Assembly (NCBI GenBank): GCA_027061705.1
Contig: JAMOVB010000137.1
Location: 1 to 6,228 of the forward strand
Direction: 5' to 3'
From: Desulfurococcales archaeon
Lineage (GTDB): Archaea > Thermoproteota > Thermoprotei_A > Sulfolobales > NBVN01
DNA: 6,228 nt
Under the pieces are notes generated by a model. The model searched no databases and had not been told where the DNA came from. It saw only the letters and a program-made list of their open reading frames with translations. This document shows positions 1-5,689 of the stretch, one piece after another. A program made the translations under genes and the position numbers. Every line of letters begins with the position of its first letter. Within the stretch, counting starts at the first letter, position 1.

Positions 1-1395
1 GTCACAAACAACATAGTCGTTGCATGTTCCAGCCCATCCGAACCCGTCGTCCTCTGTAGCGAATACGAACTCCGGTATTCCATCGTTATCGACATCCATT
101 ACGTAGAAGAATGGCCTGTAGCTAAACTGCTCTTCACCCGGTTCATCAGCGTAGATGAGGACCTCCTCAGCCTTTCCTTTCATCCACAGCCAGGAGGCGT
201 CCGCTATTCTGTTACCGTAGAGCCACCACAGACCTAAGGTCTTTAGCCCTGTTGCATTAACGTTTATGTAGTAACTCCCTACCTCAGCACCCTGTTTATA
301 TATATCGTTAAGGTTCTGTGATTCTGTATTGACGTAGTACCTTAGCCATATGTCCTGAGGCTTGTCCGGCGTGAAGCCCTTGATGACTAGCCTCCACCCG
401 AGCGGGAAGTCTGAATCCATATGGTAGGTCTTGACGGTTCCGTTGGGGAACGTGACGTTCATTATGTTGCAGTATGAGCATCCCGGATCGTAGGTAGTTA
501 GGGCAACAACGTACTTGGCGGGCCCCACCCTATTTCTAGTCCATACGGGATCTAGGCCTATGTAGGCGTTCCCGAACATGAACCCAACTAGGCTCTTCTG
601 CGTGGTTCCCCACCAGGTTTGCGTGACGTTGTAGCCGTAGAGGGTTACGTTAACGTCCTTGAGGTCCGCTACGAGCACTAAGTGCTTCCCATACCTCTCC
701 ATACCTACTCCTAGTGAGTTCTGCGTTGGCTGCTGTATTTCCTGCGGATTTACTGAGACTACACTACTGCTAGTTCCCGTACCGCTGAGCAAGCCCGTGA
801 GGACGTCAGCCAGGTTTATGGGCCATACGATAACGCTTGAGGCAGCTGTTGAAACCTTAGACACTGTCGACGAATTCGCTGCGAAGTTCGTTATGCTTAT
901 TACCTTACCATCAACGGTAACCACGTCAAGAGCCTTGTAGGAAGCTGGCATACTTATAACTACGTATCCACCCGGATCCACGTATATGGAACCGACATCC
1001 TTTGACACGCTGTAGTTCCCGGCGTTAACCATCTTAACTAGCGAGAGTCCCAACTCCTTCATCGCTGTTGGGTTCTTAACGAAGCCGTAGAGGTCGACAG
1101 CAACCTTCTTAGACCCAACATCAAGTATTAGCCACTTAAGCATAACCTTGACAGGCCCTACGTTCTTCAGCGTTAGGTAAGCGGTAGACCCGGTAACGTT
1201 TTCAGAAGCAGCTATTGATGAGAGTTTGATCTCGTATTGAATCATATTTGCCAGGTTATTCGCCTCCTGAACCTTCCTAGCGCTCTGTAGGCCTATAGTG
1301 AATAGAGTCCCCAGTATGATCACAGCGAGCCCCGTTATTATTATGCCACCTATTATCGACGAGAGCGCCTTCCTCATCAAATTCTTCCTAGCCAT
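1..1395 (-). CDS. Large secreted surface protein with type IV pilin-like signal peptide (3' end outside window)
   Basis: The frame is open for 465 codons from ATG 1395 to the window edge, so the C-terminus is missing. The N-terminus has basic residues, then K9-A10-L11-S12, then a hydrophobic stretch (about residues 14-33). This matches an archaeal class III signal peptide cut by a PibD-type peptidase, probably after A10. The remainder looks extracytoplasmic: rich in Thr/Ser/Asn/Tyr/Val with many N-x-S/T sequons. A CxxC pair lies at C306/C309. Near the visible end, D434-x-D436-x-D438-G439 followed by IPEF resembles a calcium-binding FG-GAP/VCBS-type loop. The start is supported by GAGGT at 1404-1408, 8 nt upstream. 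It is far longer than an ordinary pilin, so a pilin-anchored adhesin, an S-layer-associated protein or an extracellular binding protein are the options. The exact role is unknown. It lies on the host side of the integration junction. Confidence 0.8.
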   Translation of the reverse strand, partial: MARKNLMRKALSSIIGGIIITGLAVIILGTLFTIGLQSARKVQEANNLANMIQYEIKLSSIAASENVTGSTAYLTLKNVGPVKVMLKWLILDVGSKKVAVDLYGFVKNPTAMKELGLSLVKMVNAGNYSVSKDVGSIYVDPGGYVVISMPASYKALDVVTVDGKVISITNFAANSSTVSKVSTAASSVIVWPINLADVLTGLLSGTGTSSSVVSVNPQEIQQPTQNSLGVGMERYGKHLVLVADLKDVNVTLYGYNVTQTWWGTTQKSLVGFMFGNAYIGLDPVWTRNRVGPAKYVVALTTYDPGCSYCNIMNVTFPNGTVKTYHMDSDFPLGWRLVIKGFTPDKPQDIWLRYYVNTESQNLNDIYKQGAEVGSYYINVNATGLKTLGLWWLYGNRIADASWLWMKGKAEEVLIYADEPGEEQFSYRPFFYVMDVDNDGIPEFVFATEDDGFGWAGTCNDYVVCD

Positions 1396-1429
1396 GCCAC
1401 CGTACCTCAAGAAAAATTACGCAATGCGT

Positions 1430-1437
1430 GTTTATAA
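1430..1437 (-). promoter_or_regulatory. Candidate TATA box for the surface-protein gene
   Basis: On the minus strand this reads GTTATAAA, an archaeal TATA-like box about 35 nt upstream of ATG 1395. Transcription would begin about 25 nt downstream, giving a short leader that still contains the GAGGT site. A second AT-rich box (CTTTTAAAGG, 1478-1487) lies farther upstream and would imply a longer leader. The call is by pattern and spacing only. Confidence 0.4.
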
Positions 1438-1533
1438 CTATATCTTGCCAAGACGAACAATATACGTTTACACCGCCCTTTAAAAGGTAAAAACCGGCAG
1501 TTCTATATGTTCAAAGATAGAATAACCTTCATT

Positions 1534-1549
1534 GAAAAGAAGGAAAATA
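1534..1549 (-). terminator. Candidate pyrimidine-rich terminator after the 1585-2261 gene
   Basis: On the minus strand the region about 35-50 nt past the stop at 1585 reads TATTTTCCTTCTTTTC, a T-rich tract typical of crenarchaeal termination. A weak CCTTC/GAAGG hairpin (1526-1530 with 1539-1543) overlaps it. The evidence is compositional only. Confidence 0.35.
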
Positions 1550-1584
1550 TCTACATGTAACTATACTACCCTAGAACCGATTAA

Positions 1585-2261
1585 TCACCCATTTGTTATT
1601 CGAATGTCTGGCTTTAGCATCCCAGCTACTGCTTTAACCGTGTAGTTGCATATCTCGGTCGCTGTTGTTTTAGCGCCTTTCTCACTACTTAGTACATACA
1701 TCATTGGTCCCCCTCCTTTCAGTATCTTTAGTCCGAAGACGTAGATTAGGTTCCCGTTATCGTTGCTCTTGGGGTTAAGGGAGGACCGTATGTTACTGTA
1801 TGTGATGCCGCTAACGCCTATCCCCCTTAGGAATTTTAGGAGTGCTGCCGTGTTAAGCGGCTTTGAGCTAGTAGCAACGAATACTACTGGCCTTCCATGC
1901 ATGAGCATTGCCTTAGCAAGCAGTCTAATTCTTGTATTGTTTGGTATGAGTCCGTTGCTAGTCACTATCACTAAGGCGCTAGGTAATCTTCTAGGTATGC
2001 CAGTACTAACCCTGCCTACATTCGCTGTCTGAACTGGGTATGGCCAAAGTATTGCTGTAGAATGCTCAACTCTTTGGACAGCGTCGATCCCTTAGCACTG
2101 GATATTATTAGAACAGTACTTCCGGGCGTTACCTGAGCCTTTATATTGATCGGGGGCGCCACGTTCATACGGCTGAAGGCAGTATGCACTACTACGAATG
2201 CCGCCACAACACATAAGGCTATCGTAGCTACTATTGCCATAGCATATTTTCTCGCAGTCAA
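1585..2261 (-). pseudogene. Membrane-anchored protein of unknown function, broken by one frameshift near 2091
   Basis: Two overlapping minus-strand frames appear to be one gene. Frame 1 starts at TTG 2261, with GGTGA at 2268-2272 (6 nt spacing). It encodes a basic start, a single hydrophobic segment (about residues 7-27) and protein-like sequence up to S-A-K57. It then runs into apparently unrelated sequence and stops at 2016. The second frame is open from 2091, with no good start until GTG 1971, and continues to TGA at 1585. Its upstream part (D-A-V-Q-R-V-E-H, then WPYPVQT) reads like real protein. Joining K57 to the second frame gives about 225 residues with an N-terminal anchor and a mostly external soluble domain. 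One missing G in the GGG run at 2089-2091 would explain the break. I do not recognise the family. It could be a recent mutation, a sequencing error or a recoded gene. Confidence 0.6.
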
Positions 2262-2341
2262 TGCTCTTCACCGCAGAATATATCTCGTTGTAGACTCAAA
2301 TAAGACTTTAGTGACTAGATAGTAGGAATCGTTGGTTACAA

Positions 2342-2351
2342 GATATATAAG
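2342..2351 (+). promoter_or_regulatory. Candidate TATA box upstream of intC, on the host side
   Basis: GATATATAAG is a good archaeal TATA-like sequence 62 nt before TTG 2413. Initiation about 25 nt downstream would give a roughly 37-nt leader to the integrase C-terminal frame. The box is nearly symmetric, so it could also act leftward toward the gene starting at 2261. It belongs to host flank, not to the element. Confidence 0.35.
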
Positions 2352-2412
2352 CTCACATGACTAGACCGGCATATTAGGAGCGGTAATTCAATTCCTTAAA
2401 CGAATATCGTGG

Positions 2413-3333
2413 TTGTGGCGCCGGGGGCGGGATTTGAACCCGCGTGGGCGCGTAGCCCACCGGCTCTCCAGGCCTGTCTCATGCGTGAGTGGGGAGAGGG
2501 TTTCATGCGGGAAAGTTAACTACGGCGGTGGGCCGCCACCGCGGGATAACGAGCTGATTTCGGAGTTTGCGGGGTGGTTAATGCGGCGGGTAACGCGGGA
2601 GACAGCTGAGTATTATGCGGGCGTGGTTGGGCGTGGGGGGTGGCCGCCGCAGAAGCGCGCCCACAAGAAGGCGTGGAGGGCTTACGTCAAGTTCCTGTCC
2701 ATGAAGGGGCTAATAGATCCGCTGAAAAAGATGGCTTACCTCGACGCATTGGAGTTAGGTAGGTATGACCCGACGAAGCAGACCCAAGCGTTAGTGCCTG
2801 ACGCTGAAGTACTGAAGGTTAAGGAAATACTCTACGGCTTAGGCCTGACCGAGGTATTCGTGATTGGCTTGGGAGGCGCCAGACTCAAGCACATAATTAA
2901 AATGTTGACGGAATGGGAGCCTGACGAAGTTGTGGAACACCCGCACGGGCTTTACGAGCCGCGCCTGCACTGCGATAATGGGGTGTGCAGGTACTACCTA
3001 GGCATCACCAGCGGCAGGAAGAAATGCCATTACGTGTACTTCCCCGCCACCGAAGTAACGCCGGTTAATGAGGATCCCCGTAAGCTCTACCAACGCATTA
3101 GAGACGCGCTCGAGAACCGCGCCAAGTTCAATGTACTACGTAAGTGGGCGGAGCAGAGGTTAACGCAGGTAGCATTCACCAACAACATCCCTATGGACGC
3201 AGTTAAGTTAATCATGACTCGCGGCTTAAGCGTGTCAGGAACCCACTACCTGAACACTAGGGACTGGGCTGACAAGCTCTTCGAACTATACGTGCGCGAG
3301 GTAGTTAAGCCCCTACTTAAGGGTGAGGCTTGA
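2413..3333 (+). CDS. SSV-type tyrosine recombinase (integrase), C-terminal part at the att site
   Basis: The 306-codon frame opens just before the att site. Its first 20 or so residues are translated antisense tRNA, and the integrase N-terminal piece is missing, as expected for intC in an SSV-type provirus. Residues 55-115 resemble the helical core-binding domain. The catalytic domain shows R157 (G-A-R-L), K203/K204, R270 (M-T-R-G) and H278-Y279, with Y279 the likely nucleophile. A C187-x-N-x-V-C192 motif followed by Y resembles the equivalent place in SSV1 integrase as I remember it. TTG 2413 is the only plausible early start and lies in host flank; ATG at codon 57 is an alternative that would keep the catalytic domain. 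Intact integrase would be rebuilt on excision. The stop overlaps the next ATG by one base. Confidence 0.85.
   Translation: MWRRGRDLNPRGRVAHRLSRPVSCVSGERVSCGKVNYGGGPPPRDNELISEFAGWLMRRVTRETAEYYAGVVGRGGWPPQKRAHKKAWRAYVKFLSMKGLIDPLKKMAYLDALELGRYDPTKQTQALVPDAEVLKVKEILYGLGLTEVFVIGLGGARLKHIIKMLTEWEPDEVVEHPHGLYEPRLHCDNGVCRYYLGITSGRKKCHYVYFPATEVTPVNEDPRKLYQRIRDALENRAKFNVLRKWAEQRLTQVAFTNNIPMDAVKLIMTRGLSVSGTHYLNTRDWADKLFELYVREVVKPLLKGEA
2416..2474 (-). other. Attachment site: 3' part of tRNA-Ser(GGA) at the element-chromosome junction
   Basis: Read on the minus strand, this gives the 3' part of a class II tRNA. It has an anticodon loop CTGGAGA (2465-2471, anticodon GGA, serine) and a 3' anticodon stem GCCGG. 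The long variable arm is GTGGGC-TACGC-GCCCAC (2444-2460). The T arm is GCGGG-TTCAAAT-CCCGC (2427-2443). It ends with the acceptor strand CCCCGGC, discriminator G and an encoded CCA. Upstream, the 5' anticodon strand is CAGGC where CCGGC would be expected, and no D arm or 5' acceptor strand follows, so this is not a functional tRNA gene. It lies in frame within the integrase reading frame, giving the familiar translated-tRNA signature R-D-L-N-P-R. The matching intact tRNA-Ser is expected at the other end of the element. Confidence 0.85.
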
Positions 3334-3536
3334 TGGGCGTTCACGTGTTGTTCACGGATAACGTTGAGGACCTTAGGCGCTTACTGCGCCTAGCTAGGCG
3401 TGGGAGGGTCCGGCTAATCAACGCCGTGTTGGTCGTGGTGGCTGACGACGGCAGGGTTGTTTCAGGCCTGATAAGGCAGTCCGAGGGTATCGTGGTCCTG
3501 AAGAAGCCGTTAATAAGGCCAGTACCCAAGACTTAA
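3333..3536 (+). CDS. Small basic protein of unknown function (67 aa)
   Basis: ATG 3333 shares one base with the integrase stop (TGATG) and is preceded by GGTGAGG at 3322-3328 with 4 nt spacing. This is better supported than the in-frame TTG at 3330. The protein has an Arg/Leu-rich amphipathic helix (about residues 11-28), then a strongly hydrophobic strand-like segment (N-A-V-L-V-V-V) and a D-D-G turn, ending in a basic, proline-containing tail. The alternating helix and strand pattern suggests a small alpha/beta fold, perhaps nucleic-acid binding, but no family is recognised. It is translationally coupled to intC, which suggests a function in integration control or early element expression. 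Confidence 0.75.
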   Translation: MGVHVLFTDNVEDLRRLLRLARRGRVRLINAVLVVVADDGRVVSGLIRQSEGIVVLKKPLIRPVPKT

Positions 3537-3547
3537 GTGGTGAGGCA

Positions 3548-3733
3548 ATGGCCAGCAAAGCTAGGGCTGTTAAGGTTAAGTCATGGGACGAGCTCCCCGA
3601 GGTTCTGGAGAAGGGCGTGTATTACGTTAATGGAGTAAAGTTCGTTGTTAGTGAAAGAGTTGAGAGGGATGTCATGAGGACGTTCATAAAGACTGTTAAG
3701 CGTATTGACAGGATTTACTACCAGCGTCGGTGA
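3548..3733 (+). CDS. Small basic protein of unknown function (61 aa)
   Basis: ATG 3548 follows the previous stop by 11 nt and has GGTGAGG at 3539-3545, only 2 nt before the start. The protein is Lys/Arg-rich, with S-W-D-E-L-P-E-V-L-E (about residues 12-21). A short strand pair follows around Y-Y-V-N-G-V-K-F-V-V, then a basic C-terminal helix. I do not recognise it. A small DNA- or RNA-binding protein is a reasonable guess from charge alone. It is the last gene of the plus-strand block, and its final 16 bp overlap the end of the convergent minus-strand gene. Confidence 0.7.
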   Translation: MASKARAVKVKSWDELPEVLEKGVYYVNGVKFVVSERVERDVMRTFIKTVKRIDRIYYQRR

Positions 3734-4083
3734 CGGTATAAGCCATTCGTTCTCGGCATTAACCTGACGAACCATACCCTGCATATATCCATCCTCACAA
3801 CGTAAAATGCCCTAGCCGTTCTCTTACCTACGTACATCCTCCTAAGCTCATACCTTCTCCTCCTATGAACCGTATAGCCAATGACGGGGTTACCCAGCAG
3901 CTCCCTCAGACCCTTCCCATCCCTAATGCTTCTCTCCAGCTCCTTCAACAGTCTTTTCACGTCCCTCCAGAGGCCTAGCCTAACAGCATCATGGCGGAAT
4001 TCCTCGGTCCACCTGACCCTCCACCCCAGCTCGCAGGGGTGCTTAGACCTCTTTCTCCTCCGTTTCTTCCTCTTTTTGGCCAC
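3718..4083 (-). CDS. Very basic RelE/ParE-like fold protein (121 aa)
   Basis: I place the start at GTG 4083, preceded by GGTGAGG (4087-4093) with 3 nt spacing. The ATG at 4128 would add 15 residues with no supporting site. Residues 2-15 are almost all Lys/Arg. From residue 21 the pattern resembles RelE/ParE toxins: a strand W-R-V-R-W-T-E-E-F, a helical pair (about 37-64), a loop with G-N-P, then strands around R-R-R-Y-E-L, A-F-Y-V-V and C-R-V-W-F-V, ending near L-Y-R-H. RelE-superfamily toxins cut ribosome-bound mRNA, and some relatives act as nucleases or regulators. No antitoxin-like partner is adjacent, and the basic tail is unusual, so a nucleic-acid-binding role without toxicity is equally possible. 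It is the last gene of the minus operon; the ATPase stop lies inside its ribosome binding site. Confidence 0.7.
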   Translation of the reverse strand: MAKKRKKRRRKRSKHPCELGWRVRWTEEFRHDAVRLGLWRDVKRLLKELERSIRDGKGLRELLGNPVIGYTVHRRRRYELRRMYVGKRTARAFYVVRMDICRVWFVRLMPRTNGLYRHRRW

Positions 4084-4088
4084 GGACC

Positions 4089-4748
4089 TCACCTTTGTGT
4101 AGGGTTGGTGGGGGGTGTGGGTGTCCATAGGTTCTCGAGTTCCTCGAGGAGGGGCTCCATTGCAAGCCTTCGCTTCTCTTCGTACTCCGTCCTGACGTCG
4201 TTAGGTATTGCTCTCAGGTCGTACGCGTCGTAGCCTAGCTTATGAATGAATACCTTGCCGCTGGGCGCTATGCGCTTCCTGTAGAGTTTAGCTACTCTTT
4301 CAGGCACCGCGTAGCCGTGTGGAGCGGTCGGCTCGGCAACTATCCACGCCTTCTTCCTTAACTCCTTCAGTATGTCCATGTCGGGCGACGTGTAGATGAC
4401 GCCCGCCACTAGGGTCCTCATCAGGTTCACTAACCCGTTAATCAGCCTCACTAGGTGGAAGCCCTCCCTATTACTGCTTAAGAGGTACTTAGAGAGGTGG
4501 AGGCCTGCGTCATCGAATAGTATAGCTGGGATCCTCCTACCACTCCTCAACACTTCCTTGAACTTCGGTAACGCCTCCCTAGGGTCGAAGTGAACGTTAG
4601 CGAGGACCTCATCCCAGTCACCGTAGATCTCATGCAGGGTCAGTAACGCGTAGGTAGTCTTACCCACGCCCTGAGGACCTATAACGAACGCCGAGATGAA
4701 GTCGTAGCGCTTGATCGCCGACTTAATAATCCTCGTCAGGACGAACAT
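4089..4748 (-). CDS. P-loop ATPase (219 aa)
   Basis: Walker A is G24-P-Q-G-V-G-K30-T, and Walker B is A75-I-L-F-D-D-A-G82. The compact size, a P-loop close to the N-terminus and the D-D-A-G motif suggest a small AAA/DnaA-like or NTPase-type protein such as those carried by crenarchaeal viruses and plasmids. I cannot assign it to one family. Such proteins usually serve replication initiation, helicase loading or DNA packaging. ATG 4748 is preferred because GGTGGTG (4752-4758) lies 3 nt upstream; GTG 4757 is an in-frame alternative. The tail is rich in Pro/Thr. It overlaps the upstream gene by 26 bp, and its TGA lies inside the next gene's GGTGAGG site, so co-translation with both neighbours is likely. 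Confidence 0.85.
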   Translation of the reverse strand: MFVLTRIIKSAIKRYDFISAFVIGPQGVGKTTYALLTLHEIYGDWDEVLANVHFDPREALPKFKEVLRSGRRIPAILFDDAGLHLSKYLLSSNREGFHLVRLINGLVNLMRTLVAGVIYTSPDMDILKELRKKAWIVAEPTAPHGYAVPERVAKLYRKRIAPSGKVFIHKLGYDAYDLRAIPNDVRTEYEEKRRLAMEPLLEELENLWTPTPPTNPTQR

Positions 4749-5100
4749 CCCCACCACCGTAGGTGCCCGTCAGAAGCGACTCCTTACGCACGAGTATCCC
4801 AGCCTTATCGAGGCGCTGCAGCATTGCCTCAACAACACTGTCTAATCGTCTGAGGCTCTGCAGGGACGGCTCCGAATGCCTGATCCCCTCAAGAACCTCC
4901 GCAACCCCGTCAGGCCGTAGGGACGGCAACAACACCGTATGTAAGGCCTCCACAGCGGTTAAGTAACGCATGAACGACTTCTTAAACTCATACCGTATCG
5001 ATAAATTTATGGCTGCCCTACGCCTGAAGACCTCCAGCAGGGCCATCGAAAGGACCTCAGTATACCCTAAAACCTGTTTAAACTCCTCCCTAATACTCAC
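4723..5100 (-). CDS. Helical protein of unknown function, coupled to the ATPase (125 aa)
   Basis: GTG 5100 overlaps the upstream stop in a GTGA junction and has GGAGGTGA at 5107-5114 with 6 nt spacing. The sequence is nearly all helix-forming, with heptad-like Leu/Val spacing across residues 15-60 and 75-105. It is basic in the middle (F-R-R-R and F-K-K-S-F) and ends in an acidic tail D-E-D-Y. No catalytic motif is visible and the family is not recognised. The 26-bp overlap with the ATPase suggests the two act together, for example as a loader with its adaptor, but that is inference from gene order. Confidence 0.75.
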   Translation of the reverse strand: MSIREEFKQVLGYTEVLSMALLEVFRRRAAINLSIRYEFKKSFMRYLTAVEALHTVLLPSLRPDGVAEVLEGIRHSEPSLQSLRRLDSVVEAMLQRLDKAGILVRKESLLTGTYGGGDVRPDEDY

Positions 5101-5447
5101 TCACTTTCACCTCCCTCCCCCTCATACGTTAGTAGCTCGGTCAGGGCCTTCGTGTCGACGGGTTTACGGCCGGACTTCACTAGGGCCCTCCAAAGCGCGA
5201 CCTTAAATGAGGGCTCAGGTAATTCTGGGTACGTTTCTTCAACCCAGCTAATTATTAGGGACCCCATCATGTTGCCTAGGGCGCCGGTGGGTATGACGTC
5301 CTCCTCTAGGGCCTTCAAGGACTCTTCGTCGAGGCAGTCAATGATTTCCTCTAGGCCGCCTAAGTTCCCTATAGCTTTCTTGACGCTCTTCTTGAACTCC
5401 ACGCTGGACCTGCTCAAGAGCTCGACAATAGCTGCGGGTTCGATCAT
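5097..5447 (-). CDS. Acidic helical protein of unknown function (116 aa)
   Basis: ATG 5447 has GAGGTGA at 5452-5458 with 4 nt spacing, and an in-frame TGA lies just upstream, which fixes the start region. The protein is mainly helical and acidic, with clusters such as L-D-E-E-S-L and E-E-D in the middle and E-G-E-G-G-E-S-E at the end. A short basic patch (F-K-K-S-V-K-K) sits near residue 20. No membrane segment or enzyme motif is visible and I do not recognise the family. It is the first gene after the 24-bp repeat cluster, which occupies its leader, so its expression is the likeliest to be controlled by that element. It may itself bind there. Confidence 0.75.
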   Translation of the reverse strand: MIEPAAIVELLSRSSVEFKKSVKKAIGNLGGLEEIIDCLDEESLKALEEDVIPTGALGNMMGSLIISWVEETYPELPEPSFKVALWRALVKSGRKPVDTKALTELLTYEGEGGESE

Positions 5448-5451
5448 GCTA

Positions 5452-5516
5452 TCACCTCAGTTTGTCCTCAGGGACCGGTGCAAACTGGGGAGTTTGTTCC
5501 GCTGCCTGAGGACAAA
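5452..5516 (-). promoter_or_regulatory. Ribosome binding site next to a competing inverted repeat
   Basis: In the minus-strand transcript the segment CTGAGG occurs twice: in the binding-site region (5455-5460) and 11 bases upstream inside arm A (5466-5471). The complementary CCTCAG occurs once, in the inverted copy of arm A (within 5505-5511). The upstream copy could pair with arm A, leaving the site free, or with the binding-site copy, hiding GAGGTGA. This would be a simple translational switch. It is inferred from base complementarity alone. Confidence 0.3.
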
Positions 5517-5545
5517 ACGGGTTTGCACTTGCCGGCGGGAACAAA
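5461..5545. repeat. Three 24-bp TTTG-N16-CAAA units with cyclically shared arms
   Basis: Units lie at 5461-5484, 5493-5516 and 5522-5545, each exactly 24 bp and bounded by TTTG and CAAA. Left arms are TTTGTCCTCAGG (A), TTTGTTCCGCTG (C) and TTTGCACTTGCC (B). Right arms, read inverted, are TTTGCACCGGTC (B), TTTGTCCTCAGG (A) and TTTGTTCCCGCC (C). A matches its partner at 12 of 12 positions, B at 9 of 12 with the first 7 identical, and C at 8 of 12 with the first 8 identical. The six arms alternate in orientation and are centred about 14-17 bp apart. The cluster fills the 101-bp gap between two minus-strand genes. It has no long reading frame that looks real and no TATA box. Candidate roles are an initiator or repressor binding array, a replication origin, or a pseudoknotted leader RNA. 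Confidence 0.8.
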
Positions 5546-5548
5546 ACC

Positions 5549-5683
5549 TCACTTCCTTAACCACCTCTTAATCCTAGCTAGGGCCTCCTCCCCTTCCTTG
5601 GACCTTGCCTTAAGCAGCTTCAGGGCCTTCAGGGCCTCGCGCTTAGCCCAGCAGGACCTCTCACCCTCATATATCGTCCTCAC
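5549..5683 (-). CDS. Small basic helical protein of unknown function (44 aa)
   Basis: GTG 5683 is preceded by GGGAGGTGA (5690-5698) with 6 nt spacing, and the stop is TGA at 5549-5551. The predicted protein begins M-R-T-I-Y-E-G-E-R and contains C11-W12. It then forms one long Lys/Arg/Leu/Ala helix (about residues 14-43) with an amphipathic pattern. No family is recognised. The upstream gene's stop codon sits inside its ribosome binding site, so the two are probably translated in succession. The short length leaves some doubt, but start signal, spacing and helix pattern agree. Confidence 0.6.
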   Translation of the reverse strand: MRTIYEGERSCWAKREALKALKLLKARSKEGEEALARIKRWLRK

Positions 5684-5689
5684 GCTGGC

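Noticed and set aside
659..940. Plus-strand frame opposite the surface protein
   Set aside because: The minus frame is open for 465 codons with a clear signal peptide and domain features; this one has none.
2085..2095. Programmed -1 frameshift
   Set aside because: No X-XXY-YYZ slippery site or clear downstream structure is visible. Loss of one G is simpler, although recoding is not excluded.
2275..2284. AATATATC as TATA box for the gene starting at 2261
   Set aside because: It lies only about 16 nt from the start codon, so initiation would fall inside the frame. It would fit only if translation began at the internal ATG near 2240.
2416..2500. Functional tRNA-Ser gene
   Set aside because: Only the part from the anticodon loop to CCA is present. 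The 5' anticodon strand has a mismatch, and no D arm or 5' acceptor strand follows; that sequence codes for integrase.
4084..4128. N-terminal extension of the RelE-like protein from ATG 4128
   Set aside because: No ribosome binding site precedes it, it would overlap the ATPase end by 40 bp, and GTG 4083 has a well-placed GGTGAGG.
5461..5545. Short CRISPR array
   Set aside because: The three units are not direct repeats separated by uniform spacers. Only the 4-bp ends are shared by all, the gaps are 8 and 5 bp, and the inner arms match only in inverted form.
5152..5571. Plus-strand reading frame of 139 codons
   Set aside because: It is antisense to the well-supported 116-aa gene, without a start signal, and is Ser/Arg-rich as expected of a shadow frame.
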